A DNA stretch of 64,000 nucleotides, from assembly GCF_026262505.1 (NCBI RefSeq), contig NC_067208.1, positions 8,379,962 through 8,443,961 on the forward strand. Reading direction: 5' to 3'. Below, piece after piece: positions 31,147 through 41,989 of this stretch. The notes beneath the pieces are model-generated. The model was not told the DNA's origin. It did no database searches and worked only from the letters and a program-made list of their open reading frames with translations. Positions within the stretch are counted from its first letter, which is position 1. Each line of letters opens with the position of its first letter. Source of the DNA: Trichomonas vaginalis G3. Lineage: Eukaryota; Parabasalia; Trichomonadida; Trichomonadidae. The position numbers and the translations under genes are program-made.

Positions 31147-31265
31147 GTTGAAATGACAAAAATTTACCACATCAAGATAAGCGATGATACAATCGAATTG
31201 ATCTCACATTTCAGCATGATACAAATATCAATAATATGTAAACTAAGAAAACATTATTGATATAC
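31147..31265. other. Short flank before TTAA element
   Basis: Resembles the segment after the MITE at 25.99 kb (TTCCACTTCAAGATA versus TACCACATCAAGATAA), so the ankyrin/beta-helix intergenic region is duplicated and diverged here. Confidence 0.4.
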
Positions 31266-31269
31266 TTAA

Positions 31270-32310
31270 GGGTGCACCCGTATGTACGTTTATTTGAGAG
31301 GAGGAGGATTACCCTCTCAATTTTGAGGGATTCGTTAGTTTATTTTCTCGATGAATATGCAATAAAATTTGATTTTTACCTTATCAATATACTTCATATA
31401 ATATACACATGTTCATGTAAAAACTTTTTTCCAAAATCCTCAGGAATTAAGGGATTTTTGAATTTTAAGAATTTTTTTCGAATTTTTTCGAAAAAAAATA
31501 TTTTCAGAACAGCCTTAACGGCTAAGATTTAGGAACAATGTTAAGTATCAAAAAGAAAGGAGGTCTGATATAGACAACATATATCGTTGAAGGTTGAAAA
31601 AATCTCTAATATTTGAGCCCAAAATTTCAAATTTTAATTTTTTGAAAAAAGAGGCCACCCGTATGTACGTTTATTTGAGAGGAGGAGGATTATATTTTTG
31701 AAAGGGTGAAACATTATGAATATGTTAATTATATAATAATATGTATTATTATAAAAAAGAAAAAATAAAGCACGTTAAAATTTTTCTTTCTTGATTTTTT
31801 ACAAAATCTACTTAGAATTATGCAAAATATGACTAAATAATTATAAATTTCAAGTTAAATTTTAATTTTGATAAATAATTTAAATTTCAAAATATCAAGT
31901 TCAGTTCGACTATGTATGTAGTAATTCCTCAATAAAGTGCCAAAACCCTATTAAAATATATGAACATTTTCAACATTTTAATGTTTTTATTTAAAAATTT
32001 GTTGGAATATGAGCTTCAAACAATTATTATGTAAATAAAAATAATTAAATATATGTATTTATTCGTATTACAACCGTAGTAAGTCGATTCTTCCTTTCTT
32101 CTACTGAGTTTTGAATTTGATTTCGAATTGTAAAGAGATTCAAAGGGAAAATACTAGCGGATAAAAACTACCTCCATGAAAGGGTCATAATGGAGTCAAG
32201 TTGTATTTTTTGATATTTTTTTGCTTTTCGAGCCTAAATAGGTAGCCAAGATAATGCCTAAAAATAAGGTTCTAAATTCTGAAGTTTACATGATCCTCTC
32301 GTGTGCACCC
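31270..32310. mobile_element. 1.04 kb TTAA-flanked non-autonomous element
   Basis: Ends GGGTGCACCCG...GTGTGCACCC, flanked by TTAA 31266-31269 and 32311-32314. The block starting CACCCGTATGTACGTTTATT (31274) is repeated at about 31655, 37 bp long, as if a second element end were nested inside. No long reading frame. Same terminal family as the MITE at 25864. Confidence 0.75.
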
Positions 32311-32317
32311 TTAATAT

Positions 32318-32607
32318 ATGACTAGTCTTATATCCAACATCTCTACATTAATTTCGAGAATTAGTATCTACAAAAATCATTTATATCCTATTTGGGATTT
32401 GATGTTTAATTTTTTGACAAATACGAATTGTATGGAATATGCCGAAACAATGAATTGTTTAGTAGCAGTAATAGAATGCAATATTGAATTAGATGAAATT
32501 GATCAAAACAATATGCTTTTTTAAAACATTAGTATCTGATAAATCAAATAAATTGAATTTGTTACAGAATTCTTTAATTGTAAGAAGATGTTGACAATTA
32601 AAGTGTT
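32318..32607 (+). other. Possible degenerate ankyrin-gene 5' remnant
   Basis: A frame 32318-32524 of about 68 codons (NCMEYAETMNCLVAVIECNI) has helical character like the N-terminal region of trichomonad ankyrin proteins, but no clear alignment can be made by eye. Confidence 0.25.
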
Positions 32608-33303
32608 ATGTTGAGAGCAATTAATGGTCACACACGTGTTCTGCGACTTCTTCTTTCTGATCCATCCATTGATGTCAATGCCACTAACAACTCATCACGT
32701 ACAGCATTGATCCGGGCAGCTCGTGACGGACATTTCGAAGCTTTAGAACTTCTCTTGAGTTTTCCAGGCATCGAGAAGAACATCGTCGACAAGAAGAATC
32801 GCAGTGCTCTTCATTACGCAGTTCTTCTCCACCACAAACAGTGCGTTGAGTGTCTTCTGAACGACAAAGATGTCAATCCACAACTTCCTGATGATTCTAG
32901 TTTCACACCTCTTCACATCGCTGCATCTAATGATTTCTCAGACTTAATCCGTCTTTTCGCCGATCGAGATGACGTTGACTTGAACTGCGTCGACTCAATC
33001 CAGTGGACACCTCTCCATGTTGCCGCTAAATGCGGCTCAACTAGTTTCGTCGAAGAGTTGCTTCAACACGAAAATGTCGATGTCAACCGTCAGAACTTGA
33101 TGAAGCGAACTCCTATTTTCAACGCTATTGAAAACGAAAAAATCGAAGTTGTCAAAGTTCTCCTTTCTCGTGAAGACCTCGATTTGAGTGTTGTTGACAG
33201 CGAAGGACACACAGCTAAAGATGTCGCACTCCAGACAAAGAACGAAGATATCATTAATCTTCTTTTAAATAAATGGTTTTTTTTTATTATTTTTATTTTT
33301 TAA
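32608..33303 (+). pseudogene. Truncated copy of the ankyrin gene 3' part
   Basis: From GCAATTAATGGTCACACACG (32617) to the end of the reading frame the sequence matches 24881-25537 with no difference that I can see over about 657 bp. It includes about seven ankyrin repeats. The N-terminal two thirds are absent. An unrelated ATG at 32608 (MLRAINGH) keeps the frame open, giving a potential 231-residue protein. The stop of the parent (TGA) is changed to TGG, adding FFFIIFIF. It may be expressed, but it lacks an obvious initiator and is best seen as a recent partial duplicate. Confidence 0.75.
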
Positions 33304-33334
33304 TAAAAAATGATAATAATAAATTCTTGAAAAA

Positions 33335-34703
33335 TTAACGCACTCGTCTCATGGAAAATGATAATTGATGAATCGCATTGGAAGCAGATTTCTCAGGTCC
33401 TTTACATTTAGTAATAAATCCTGCTTCACAGAGATGTGTTGAAAAGTGAGTGAGATTTTGAATAAAACATGTATTTTGAATATTATTCCAATAAACTGTT
33501 CCGAACGAATTATATGGCCTGTCACAGAAAGAATCTTTAACTGTTATTGAACCAGAATATTGATGATAAAATTCTTTTCCGGGTCCTGTATTTCCAAGAA
33601 AAGAACAGTTTTCAATAAGATTAGTTGATTCACGCGCAGAGAAAGTTCCTATATAAGTTTTTGCGTGCTCATTATTCAAAACATTACAAAATTTAAAATT
33701 CATATTAAAATTAATATCACAAAATTCTGTCATTAAAGCGCCTTCTTTTGATATTGTCTTATAAAATGATGAGTATGTTACGTTGCATTGATTTGCCGCT
33801 TCTGTAAGATATATTCCTGGTTGAGAAATTGCTTCACAGAAACTTGTGTTGATTGATTTAACTTCAATATTTCCTTTATCAAGAAAATTGAGGATGTTTT
33901 ATTGTCGTCTGGAAAAAGTGACAAAATTATTATTGTCGTCTAAAAAGGTGACAAATTATTATTGTCGTCTGGAAAAGTGACAAAATTATCATTGTCGTCT
34001 AAAAAATAGATTTTTCAAGCATGTTTCGGTACCTAAATAAAGGAAGAACATCAATTCCATCTATGTATATAGTATGCAAACACGCATGATATATGGAGTA
34101 GCTCTTTATCTGGCTAAAAATCCTATTATTTGAAAATTCGCATTGTCGTCTAAAACCGCCAGACGACAATAATAATACCCCAAGAAAATTTGTATAAGAT
34201 TTTTTTTAAATTTCCGCATTCATTAAAAGAACTTTCATAAAGATAATTTTTATTATTTGAATTATAAACTAATTGAACATATGAATGATGTCCCCAATCA
34301 GAGTTTGTTTTTGATTTGTAGCCACATGTTCGGTATTGGACAATCGAACTATCACAGTTAAAGTATATAGATCCACCTTCTGTATTACTACTGCAATTAT
34401 TAAATGAACAATCAGAGTTAAGAAACTTTTTCTCCCAAGAATTAAAATAAATGGCACTCTTAGTTGTAATATCAATGAACAAACATTTATATAAGAACAT
34501 TCATCATTTGTTGATGTCGCTTCCACGTTTGTACCTTGAATTGGTTCTGAATTAGGTGGAGTATTGTAAAAGAGTTCCCAAACATTATTAGGTGATTGAT
34601 CAAAGTGTAAATTATTCATAGTTGATATGTGTTTTTGGACTATATTTTGAAAATTGCTATTTAATTTCATTGTTTTCAACAATAATATCATAAAACACCA
34701 CAT
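33335..34703 (-). pseudogene. Beta-helix family copy C4, interrupted
   Basis: N-terminal part from ATG 34701-34703: MWCFMILLLKTMKLNSNF, which starts like a signal peptide, then NNLHFDQSPNNVWELFYN. A frameshift near 34.5 kb moves homology to another frame (LFIDITTKSAIYF). A 291-bp element (33890-34180) splits the gene, and the C-terminal part (NFKFCNVLNNEHAK to HQLSFSMRRVR) continues to 33335. More diverged than C1-C3 and C5-C7 from one another. Confidence 0.75.
33890..34180. mobile_element. 291-bp MULE-like MITE with internal repeats
   Basis: Flanked by a perfect 10-bp duplication CAAGAAAATT (33880-33889 and 34181-34190). Imperfect inverted ends of about 23 bp: GAGGATGTTTTATTGTCGTC at the left against GGGGTATTATTATTGTCGTC read inward from the right. 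The left part repeats TTGTCGTCT(GG/AA)AAAA about four times with GTGACAAA spacers. A 10-bp duplication fits Mutator-like elements, which are known in Trichomonas. Confidence 0.8.
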
Positions 34704-34762
34704 TGTAAAAAAGTGTCAATTAATTTGATTAGAGTTTATGAAAATAAAAATTCTTTTTTCAA

Positions 34763-35013
34763 TTCAAAATTTTTGGAATCGAATTATGTAAAATTCGATT
34801 CCAAAAATTTTGAAGATCAAAAGAATCAGTTCTTTTTCACTTTTTCAATTTGTGAAGTATTCAAAATAAAAATGAAAAATTTTATTGAAAAAGTGCGTAA
34901 AGAATGACGATCCTTTTTACACTTTTGAATTTTCAATTCAAAAATGTAAAAAAGGTGGTAAGTTTTTCACGCTGACTTTTTCAAAAATTGAGGGAAAAAG
35001 TCACACGAAAAAT
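34763..35013. repeat. Cluster of four hairpins upstream of C4
   Basis: (1) 34763-34814: a 23-bp perfect stem, TTCAAAATTTTTGGAATCGA pairing around an ATGTAA loop. (2) 34838-34895: CACTTTTTCAAT with ATTGAAAAAGTG. (3) 34912-34955: about 20 bp, CCTTTTTACACTTTTGAATT with its near complement around TTC. (4) 34962-35012: GACTTTTTC with GAAAAAGTC plus outer pairing. Stems 2-4 share an ACTTTTT theme; stem 1 is unrelated. Confidence 0.75.
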
Positions 35014-35461
35014 CGTAATTTTCAATTACAATTCAAAGATGCTTTTTTAATGTTACATATTTTTATGGATCAGGAAATCTAACGGGCTCCCGTTCAATTT
35101 TTGAAAGGTTTGTTTGATTTTGATATGTGAACGATATATACCGAGTGGACTCGGAGAATGATCGTCACTTTTCCATGAACCTCACATTATCCCTCGATAA
35201 AATTCGAAAATGGGCAGTGTATAGACATATTATATACATCTCACCCTTCAATTCCAGAGGAAATAGAAGCCAACAAAGCACTGATTATGTATCAGTGTCT
35301 GGTAGGCTCCTCCACTTTTCTTTTCTGCACGTAATTTTCTTAATTTTGAATTTCTAATAAAATGACAATAACATTTAGAGGTATTAACAATTGAATTTGA
35401 CGATTAATAAGAAAGATTTATCAAAAAACAATGAAAGTTTCATATACAAAAGCATATTTGT
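35014..35461. other. Intergenic before the LRR gene
   Basis: No supported gene; a frame at 35127-35357 has no recognisable features. Confidence 0.4.
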
Positions 35462-35466
35462 TCATT
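35462..35466 (+). promoter_or_regulatory. Inr-like TCATT of the LRR gene
   Basis: TTCATTGAGAATAAATG gives +1 A at 35464 and a leader of about 31 nt to ATG 35495, which is directly preceded by AAAAAGTGACAAAG. Confidence 0.5.
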
Positions 35467-35494
35467 GAGAATAAATGAATAAAAAGTGACAAAG

Positions 35495-38400
35495 ATGGAT
35501 GATTTATATGCGTTTTTAAATAATTTGGCGATAGAGAATGGAATCAAGTTTATCTTTATTGAAAAAATAGATAAATTTGGGAAAAAGCAGAAGCTTATTC
35601 CATGCGTTCTTGCATTGGCTGAAAGTTCATTATATATCGCCTCAAAAAATGTGTTTAATAAATGTAAAATAACACACATGTATTCCCTTCTCGATCTTAA
35701 GCTTGTTGGATATATCCAAATTTCTATTGCTAACTTAGATTTCGGAGATCAACAATTAAAATTTACATCAAGTAATACTAAGAACTTAGTTACTCAAATA
35801 GTTTCTCAAGCTCATAGACTTCTAACCGAAGAAGAGTTTTCAGCTATATCTCTTCCAAACGAATTTCCAAATTTACCAGATTCAACACCTCAATCATTTC
35901 TATGGCGTCTGCAGCTACAGCTCAGCCAATTAAAGGAACCTCTTGACATTTCAAGTATTGGAAATATACAAACAGACGTTTTTTACCAAAATGATTCTTT
36001 TAAATTCAACAACTTACCAATGGAAGAAGAAATCTTTCCTATCTTCTTTAATTCACTTTGTTTGAACTCAGGATTCAAGCATTTAGTATTTAATCCCATT
36101 ACAAAATTCGATATTTTTGAAATTTTATCTAAATATTTTAATTTTTCCAGCAAGATCGAAAAACTTACATTCAAGCATGGGCCGACCCAATTCTTCCCTA
36201 ATTTCATCGAAAGATTCACTCAAATACAAAATTCGAACTTATGTTCCTTATCTTTCGTAAAAGCAGAGATATCGGACGTAGAATTGATCGTATTATTTTC
36301 AGTTGTTATGAAAAACAAAATTACAAGTTTGACATTTGCGAAATCAATTTCAAATAAACAGCTTCTCAACATAACTTCTCATGAATGCTTCTTCAATTTA
36401 CGATCATTGACATTACAAGGAATACAAGACCTCGATATTGAGGCTTTTGCTCCATTTTCTTTAGATATTCACTCATTAAGTATCATTGATTGCGGAGAAA
36501 CAACAATTGGAGGTGTTATAAACGCAATTACGAAGTATCCATCTCATAATATACACTATTTATGCGTACATTCCAAATCTTGTGGCCAAATAATTTCGAA
36601 ATTACCACAAAAACTTTTACACGTCGTTGCAGACGATATAGAATGGGGAAGCAACGAATTTGCAAGGTTTATGACACTTTGCGCGTCACATCCCAACAGA
36701 ATTACCGTTTCAGTTGCAAATACCAAAATTATTAACAACGAAATTGAGAAAAGCATCACTAGTTTCACTCAAGAAGCAACCGCATCCAATATTTCAGCAC
36801 TTGTATGGGATGGAAACATGACAAATTCCAATTTAATTGTATTTCTTAAAAAATGTCAATTAAAATACGTCAGTATGTGCGGATGTCCCAGTAAAATACC
36901 CATAGGAGACCTTTGCATGCTGTTAGACAACAATAATTCCATAGAAACTCTCAAAGTTGAAGGTACAAAAGAAAATTCTTTGGATGATATCACTCCTATA
37001 TGCGATATGTTGCCATTATTACCATCCCTTAAGGAGTTTGATATCGCGTACCAGAAGATTTCGAACGCAGAAATTAAATATATGGGAGAAAAACTGTCAC
37101 AATGTAAAATGATCGAAAAAATTGCTTTCCAAGGGACAAACGCTACATCATTATCACCTTTTAATGAATGCGCAGCAACTCTTGTACAGAATGGTCGTCA
37201 TGTTTCGATTGTTTGGCCTTATGAAGATATAATGAGACTCACGAATGAAGGAAAGATGACTCCTGAAGAGGAAACTGAGTTATTAACAAGATACCAGTAT
37301 ACTGCTCGTACCGATGATAGCAATAATCCCTTTGATAAGCCATTTTCTGTTTTTTGTGGCCGATTTTCCATTGAATTTCCCCGAGTTTTGACTCAAAAGA
37401 AATTAGAGGGAGATAACCATACAGAAGCATACGAAGTAATTGAAGAAACAGTAACTGAGACACAGAGCCACTACGGAAGTGTCCATCCGATTCAAATTGC
37501 TTCAAGAAGAGCTAAAAAAGAAAATCAATCAAATCTTCGAAGCAAAAGTAAACAAAAGAACCAAATGGAAGTCAAGAATTGGAATTTCAATGATGATAGT
37601 GGCGAAGATGAAGAGAATCCTGTTAAAAGTTCAAATCTTCATTCGATGAAACAGTGGAACTTCGATGATCCAACGGAAGAGAACGAAGAAGAGGAAGAGG
37701 AAGAAGAACAGAAGCCAACGATTAAGTCTAGAAAGGTCACCGAGTCTCCAAAAGAACAAGAAACTGTGAATTCAAGAAGATCTGTAAGAAAGAATAAGAA
37801 ACTCGGAGAAATGGATTGGGAATTTAATTCAATTGCTAATGCAGCTGCAAAGAAACAAGAAATCCAACCTTTGCCGGTGAAATCTGAAAAATCAAAATCT
37901 AAAAATTTAGAAAATGATGAAGAAAAAGTGTCAAAGAGGGCAAAAAAGCAAATTCCTGCAGAACCAGAAGAAAAACCAAAGAAGAAAAAGAAAGTTGTCG
38001 AAGAAAATCTTGAAATTCAAGAAGAAAAAACTAAAAAGAAAGGAAAGAAGGTTAAAACAGAAGAAATCGAAGAAGTTAAGCCTACAAAGAAAGGAAGGAA
38101 ATCTGTTCAGGAAGATTTAGAAGAAGAAAAGCCGAAAAAGAAGAAATCAAAGCAAATCGAAAACGAAATTGAAGAAAAACCGAAGAGAAAAGGTCGCAAA
38201 GCTCAAAACAACGAACCAGATGATGAAAAACCAAAAGAAAAACGAAGTAAAGCTTCAAAAGAAAATCAAGTTGAAGAAAAGCCCAAAAAGAAGGGAAAGA
38301 AACATGATACTAATGACTCAGATAAAGAAATTAATACAAAGAGGAAAGGAAAGAAAGTTGTCGAAGAAATTCCAGAAAAAACAAAGAAATTAAGAAAAAC

Positions 38401-38620
38401 AAAGAGCCAAGAAGAAACTTCATCGACAGATATCGAGCACCAGAAAGAACAGTCATTTGTTATTGATGCTGGTAACAGAATTGAAGGAACTCCAGTTAAT
38501 TTTGAATTTAATCCACATCCAAAGGTAGAACAAACACCGGCAATCAATAATTCGGCATTTATCAGGAAGAACAATGTTGATTACTCACTCAATTCACTTA
38601 TAAGAAGTATGACTTTGTAA
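35495..38620 (+). CDS. Leucine-rich-repeat protein, CARMIL-like, with long charged tail
   Basis: 1041 residues. About 1-115 resembles a small PH-like fold (LIPCVLALAESSLYIASKN, LDLKLVGYIQISIANLDFG). About 170-560 holds irregular leucine-rich repeats (SSKIEKLTFKHG, NLRSLTLQGI, SIETLKVEGTKEN, SLKEFDIAYQKI). This order (PH-like then LRR) is that of CARMIL actin regulators, common in trichomonads. From about 690 the chain is disordered: three W-x-F motifs (VKNWNFNDDSGEDEE, MKQWNFDDPTEENEE, EMDWEFNS) in acidic stretches, then about 12 Lys/Glu repeats of the EEKPKKKGKK type (790-960). ATG 35495 is chosen; an upstream in-frame GTG is not needed. Confidence 0.8.
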   Translation: MDDLYAFLNNLAIENGIKFIFIEKIDKFGKKQKLIPCVLALAESSLYIASKNVFNKCKITHMYSLLDLKLVGYIQISIANLDFGDQQLKFTSSNTKNLVTQIVSQAHRLLTEEEFSAISLPNEFPNLPDSTPQSFLWRLQLQLSQLKEPLDISSIGNIQTDVFYQNDSFKFNNLPMEEEIFPIFFNSLCLNSGFKHLVFNPITKFDIFEILSKYFNFSSKIEKLTFKHGPTQFFPNFIERFTQIQNSNLCSLSFVKAEISDVELIVLFSVVMKNKITSLTFAKSISNKQLLNITSHECFFNLRSLTLQGIQDLDIEAFAPFSLDIHSLSIIDCGETTIGGVINAITKYPSHNIHYLCVHSKSCGQIISKLPQKLLHVVADDIEWGSNEFARFMTLCASHPNRITVSVANTKIINNEIEKSITSFTQEATASNISALVWDGNMTNSNLIVFLKKCQLKYVSMCGCPSKIPIGDLCMLLDNNNSIETLKVEGTKENSLDDITPICDMLPLLPSLKEFDIAYQKISNAEIKYMGEKLSQCKMIEKIAFQGTNATSLSPFNECAATLVQNGRHVSIVWPYEDIMRLTNEGKMTPEEETELLTRYQYTARTDDSNNPFDKPFSVFCGRFSIEFPRVLTQKKLEGDNHTEAYEVIEETVTETQSHYGSVHPIQIASRRAKKENQSNLRSKSKQKNQMEVKNWNFNDDSGEDEENPVKSSNLHSMKQWNFDDPTEENEEEEEEEEQKPTIKSRKVTESPKEQETVNSRRSVRKNKKLGEMDWEFNSIANAAAKKQEIQPLPVKSEKSKSKNLENDEEKVSKRAKKQIPAEPEEKPKKKKKVVEENLEIQEEKTKKKGKKVKTEEIEEVKPTKKGRKSVQEDLEEEKPKKKKSKQIENEIEEKPKRKGRKAQNNEPDDEKPKEKRSKASKENQVEEKPKKKGKKHDTNDSDKEINTKRKGKKVVEEIPEKTKKLRKTKSQEETSSTDIEHQKEQSFVIDAGNRIEGTPVNFEFNPHPKVEQTPAINNSAFIRKNNVDYSLNSLIRSMTL

Positions 38621-39499
38621 ATTTATAATAAAAATTTTGTTTGTAATTTAAAATAATGAAAAGAATATTTATCTGATAATAGTCTGAACTAGAAAAAGAT
38701 TCATAATCTTAATCCAAATCAGCAACCAGTTTCTGCACTTAGCCTGTTTCTTCAATAAAGTAAATGTGTTATCATGTTAATATAGTAAAAATTAATGAGT
38801 TAGTATTCTCATGTATACGTGAAGTCTTCTGAATCGTCAATCTGCGATTTAGCTGTCCAGGACACTGCGAATATAAAATGAAGATTTTACTTTTTTAATT
38901 TGGAGTGAATTTTTGTTATGATTTATCGTATGTTAATATAGTTACATTTCATTGTATGTGAATTATTTTCTGATTTAATCAGCTTTGAATAAAAAATTAT
39001 CCAACTTCTAAAATTTTACGGGCATTCAATTTGACGAAGTAACACCTTTTCATATATGCTTTACAAATATTAAGTCCAAATTTGGACGTTAATTTTGATT
39101 GATTATAAATTGAAAGCGTGATCATAAAATCAGTAACGATTAATTGCTATTCTTATAATACTGCTGATGGATGACATTTCTGATTTTACTTTTGAGAGAA
39201 TACCATTCAAATGTGTATAAATTTTCAATCATTCAAAGAATTATCGCAGAGAACTAGTTTGCATACACACTAATTTCCTTTTAAAAAATTGAAACTTATT
39301 TTTATATTTTATGAAGATTTTGGGGCGGTTTAATAGAAACAAAAAGTTTATTCGTTCACGTTTATTTTAATCATATTTGTATTTCTTTTAATGTCATTAT
39401 AAACTTTCTTGATGCTTCAAATGAATTTGATTTTTGACTGAAACGATTAAATTTTGATTATAAAAAAATTTTTTTTCATCGTTCAAAAAAAATTAGACC
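38621..39499. other. Intergenic before the inositol-kinase gene
   Basis: About 880 bp of AT-rich sequence with no gene seen. Confidence 0.5.
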
Positions 39500-40383
39500 A
39501 TGACATCTCGTATGACTTTGCACATAGACCATAGCCAAGGGCAATTACTTCGCTCTAAAATCTTTGGTCATGATGGTGTTATTATCCCATTCAGGGAAGG
39601 ATACATTGCGAAGAAATGCAAATTAATTCGTGAGTTGAAATTTTATAAAACATATGTAGGCAGTTTGCATAATATCTTAGAGCCCGAACTCATCCCTTCT
39701 GTTGAAGGCATTGTTGACGACAACAACGTTCACTTATCTAGTTCAGATGACGAAGTTGATCTTGAAGTCAAGCGCGACATTGAAATCAATCACAAATCAG
39801 AACCATACCTTATGATGCATGACATTGCAGATGGTTATTCACGCCCAGCTGTTCTAGACGTGAAACTTGGAACTAGAACTTGGGCGTTAGGTGCCTCTAA
39901 AATAAAGCGTGAGCGTATGAAGAAGAAATGCTCATGCCCTACATCATCGGAGCTTTGTGTACGTGTCCGTGCCGCTATGTGGTACTCTCGTACAGAGATA
40001 AGTGGCCTGTTGAAGAGAACATCAACTGTGTTAAACGCGAATGGGGTAATTCATGCTCTAAGTCGGAGTTTCTCGACTTCTTGAAAGATTTCTTCCACTA
40101 CCCAAACCAAATTCCTATTTTTGTTGAAAAACTCAATAAGTTGAAGACATCTATGGCTAAAATGCGCGAACAGTTTGGTGCTCGCATGTACTCTAGCTCG
40201 ATTGTCTTCGCGTATGATGAAGATGATCCATCCAAATTTGATTGTCGTTTACTTGACTTTGCGAAGACTTATTTAGACATCGACAAAGCGGCTAAAGAGT
40301 CAAATGAAAGTGTTGATGAGTGTGAAGACTCTGTTCTTCCAGCATTGAACAGTATAACTAGTATGATCGAATCTCTTGTTTAA
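39500..40383 (+). pseudogene. Inositol polyphosphate kinase (IPK/IP6K family) with one frameshift
   Basis: The first frame from ATG 39500 carries the N-lobe (FREGYIAKKCKLIRELKFYK) and the family signature PAVLDVKLGTRTW (P-x3-D-x-K-x-G), then KCSCPTSSELCVRVRAAMWY. The second frame carries the rest: YRDKWPVEENINCVKREWGN, FLDFLKDFF, then SSSIVFAYDEDD and CRLLDFAKTYLDID, which match the SSLLFxYD and IDFAHT catalytic blocks. The switch lies near 39.98-40.00 kb and equals loss of one base. Everything else looks intact, so this may be a very young pseudogene, a sequencing error, or less likely a -1 frameshift site. Active members phosphorylate InsP3-InsP6 in the cytosol. Confidence 0.85.
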
Positions 40384-41456
40384 TTTTTTTATTTATATTT
40401 ATATATAAAGTGTTTGTTATCATGTAATGAGGCGATATTCATATACATATATATTCATATATTTATATCTATACTATCGCCTAACTACATTTTCTTTTTT
40501 TTCATTTTCATTTTAACAATAAAGAGAGTTTATAAAGAATCATCATTTTACCTTTTATTTTTAATTACTTTCTTTCTTGCTAAGTTATTAATTAAATTAA
40601 TATTTTTTTTTAATATCTGAACTTATTGAGCTGGATATCATGCATTTAACTAATGTTATGAAAACAGCTAGTAGAATATGACATTATATATCTCTTATAG
40701 CAAAAAAAGTGACTTTGCGAGGTAAGAAAGAACATAATTCTCACCATATCTGTGTGAAGGAGTAAGAAAGAACAGAATTCTCTATCCGTTTCATTTCATT
40801 AATTCTCTTTTGTTTATTTTAGTAAAAAAAGTTTTTCATTGGGTTCAAAAAGAATACTCATTTTTGACTACTTTATGCACAAATTGAATGCAAAATAATC
40901 GTCTCGCTTCTGCCATTGGGTATGAAACTATCGAGAGTGTAATTGAAAGACTTAAATTGATTTTCATGGTTTATGTCTGCTTAACGAACACTCATACAAA
41001 AATTTGCAATACGTCATAAAAAATAATACATGGTTTTACTCATAACTTCATTAACTTGATTTTCTATCATTTTAATTATTATCTATATCTTAGTTTAGGC
41101 TTTCTAAGTTTGAAACATACCCCAACCATATAGAGAGTACTTTCGAGACATTCATTTAGAAACAAGAGTTACATTTATTCAACAAAATATATAAAGAATG
41201 TGTAAGATCGATAAAAAGCGTATGGAAATTAAAAATCACTGTTTGAGTACTTTCTGAGACTCTGTTTGTCAGAAATATATACATTTGAATACTTTCTGAC
41301 ACCTTTTTCAAAGTTTTTGACATTGTGAGGTTTTTGTGTCAAAAAGTAATCAATTTTCCTCTCAAATGATGATTTATTAAAAAGATCACTTTTTTATCAA
41401 CTTTTTTTTGTCAAGCGAGTAAAAATAGATTTTTTTTCAAATTATTTTGTTTCAAA
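40384..41456. other. Intergenic
   Basis: No gene. GTAAGAAAGAACA(T/G)AATTCTC occurs twice (about 40722 and 40763). A hairpin-like AGGCGATA...ATCGCCT pair lies shortly after the kinase stop (about 40431-40483). Confidence 0.45.
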
Positions 41457-41981
41457 TTATTGTGTTGGCGAAGGATAGCGGCTGAATTGATCGAAACATG
41501 ATTTTCCTTGTTCGTAATCACCAAATTTTATTGAAAGACGTTTGTTTGCTTGGAAGAAACAAGATTGTGCTTCTTGATATTGAATAACATAATTTTCAGT
41601 GTAAATAGGAGAAGTTGAGAAAGAAACTGCACCAGAAACATCAAGAATGTCACAGTAACAATTATAAACTGCAACATTTCCGTTAGAGTTAGAAATTGAG
41701 AAATAAACGTGATTATCAAAGAAAGTTGGCTCAAATATTTCTACAGTAGAATGATCAACACTTAAGAGTGCATCGTATGTCGTAATTTCGTTTGAAATAA
41801 ACATAATTCTGTTGATTTGAAGAGGTTTATGAATATTTATTTCTAAACCTTTAAACATTGATGTAGAATTATATATCGTATTTGTTAATATCTTTAATGA
41901 TGATGCAGATCTAATTGCTGGTCCAATTCCGCAATAAACATTATTTTGTGAAAAATTACAGCCTTCGAAGTATTGATCACC
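41457..41981 (-). pseudogene. Second beta-helix family gene, C-terminal part
   Basis: Continuation of the gene whose 5' part is at 45873-46306, separated by the transposon 41990-45864. It encodes QYFEGCNFSQNNVYCGIGPA, FKGLEINIHKPLQINRIMF, VEIFEPTFFDNHVYFSISN, VAVYNCYCDILDVSGAVSF and ends RYPSPTQ. Strand pattern as in a parallel beta-helix; only distant similarity to C1-C7. Confidence 0.75.
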
Positions 41982-41989
41982 GAAATTCG

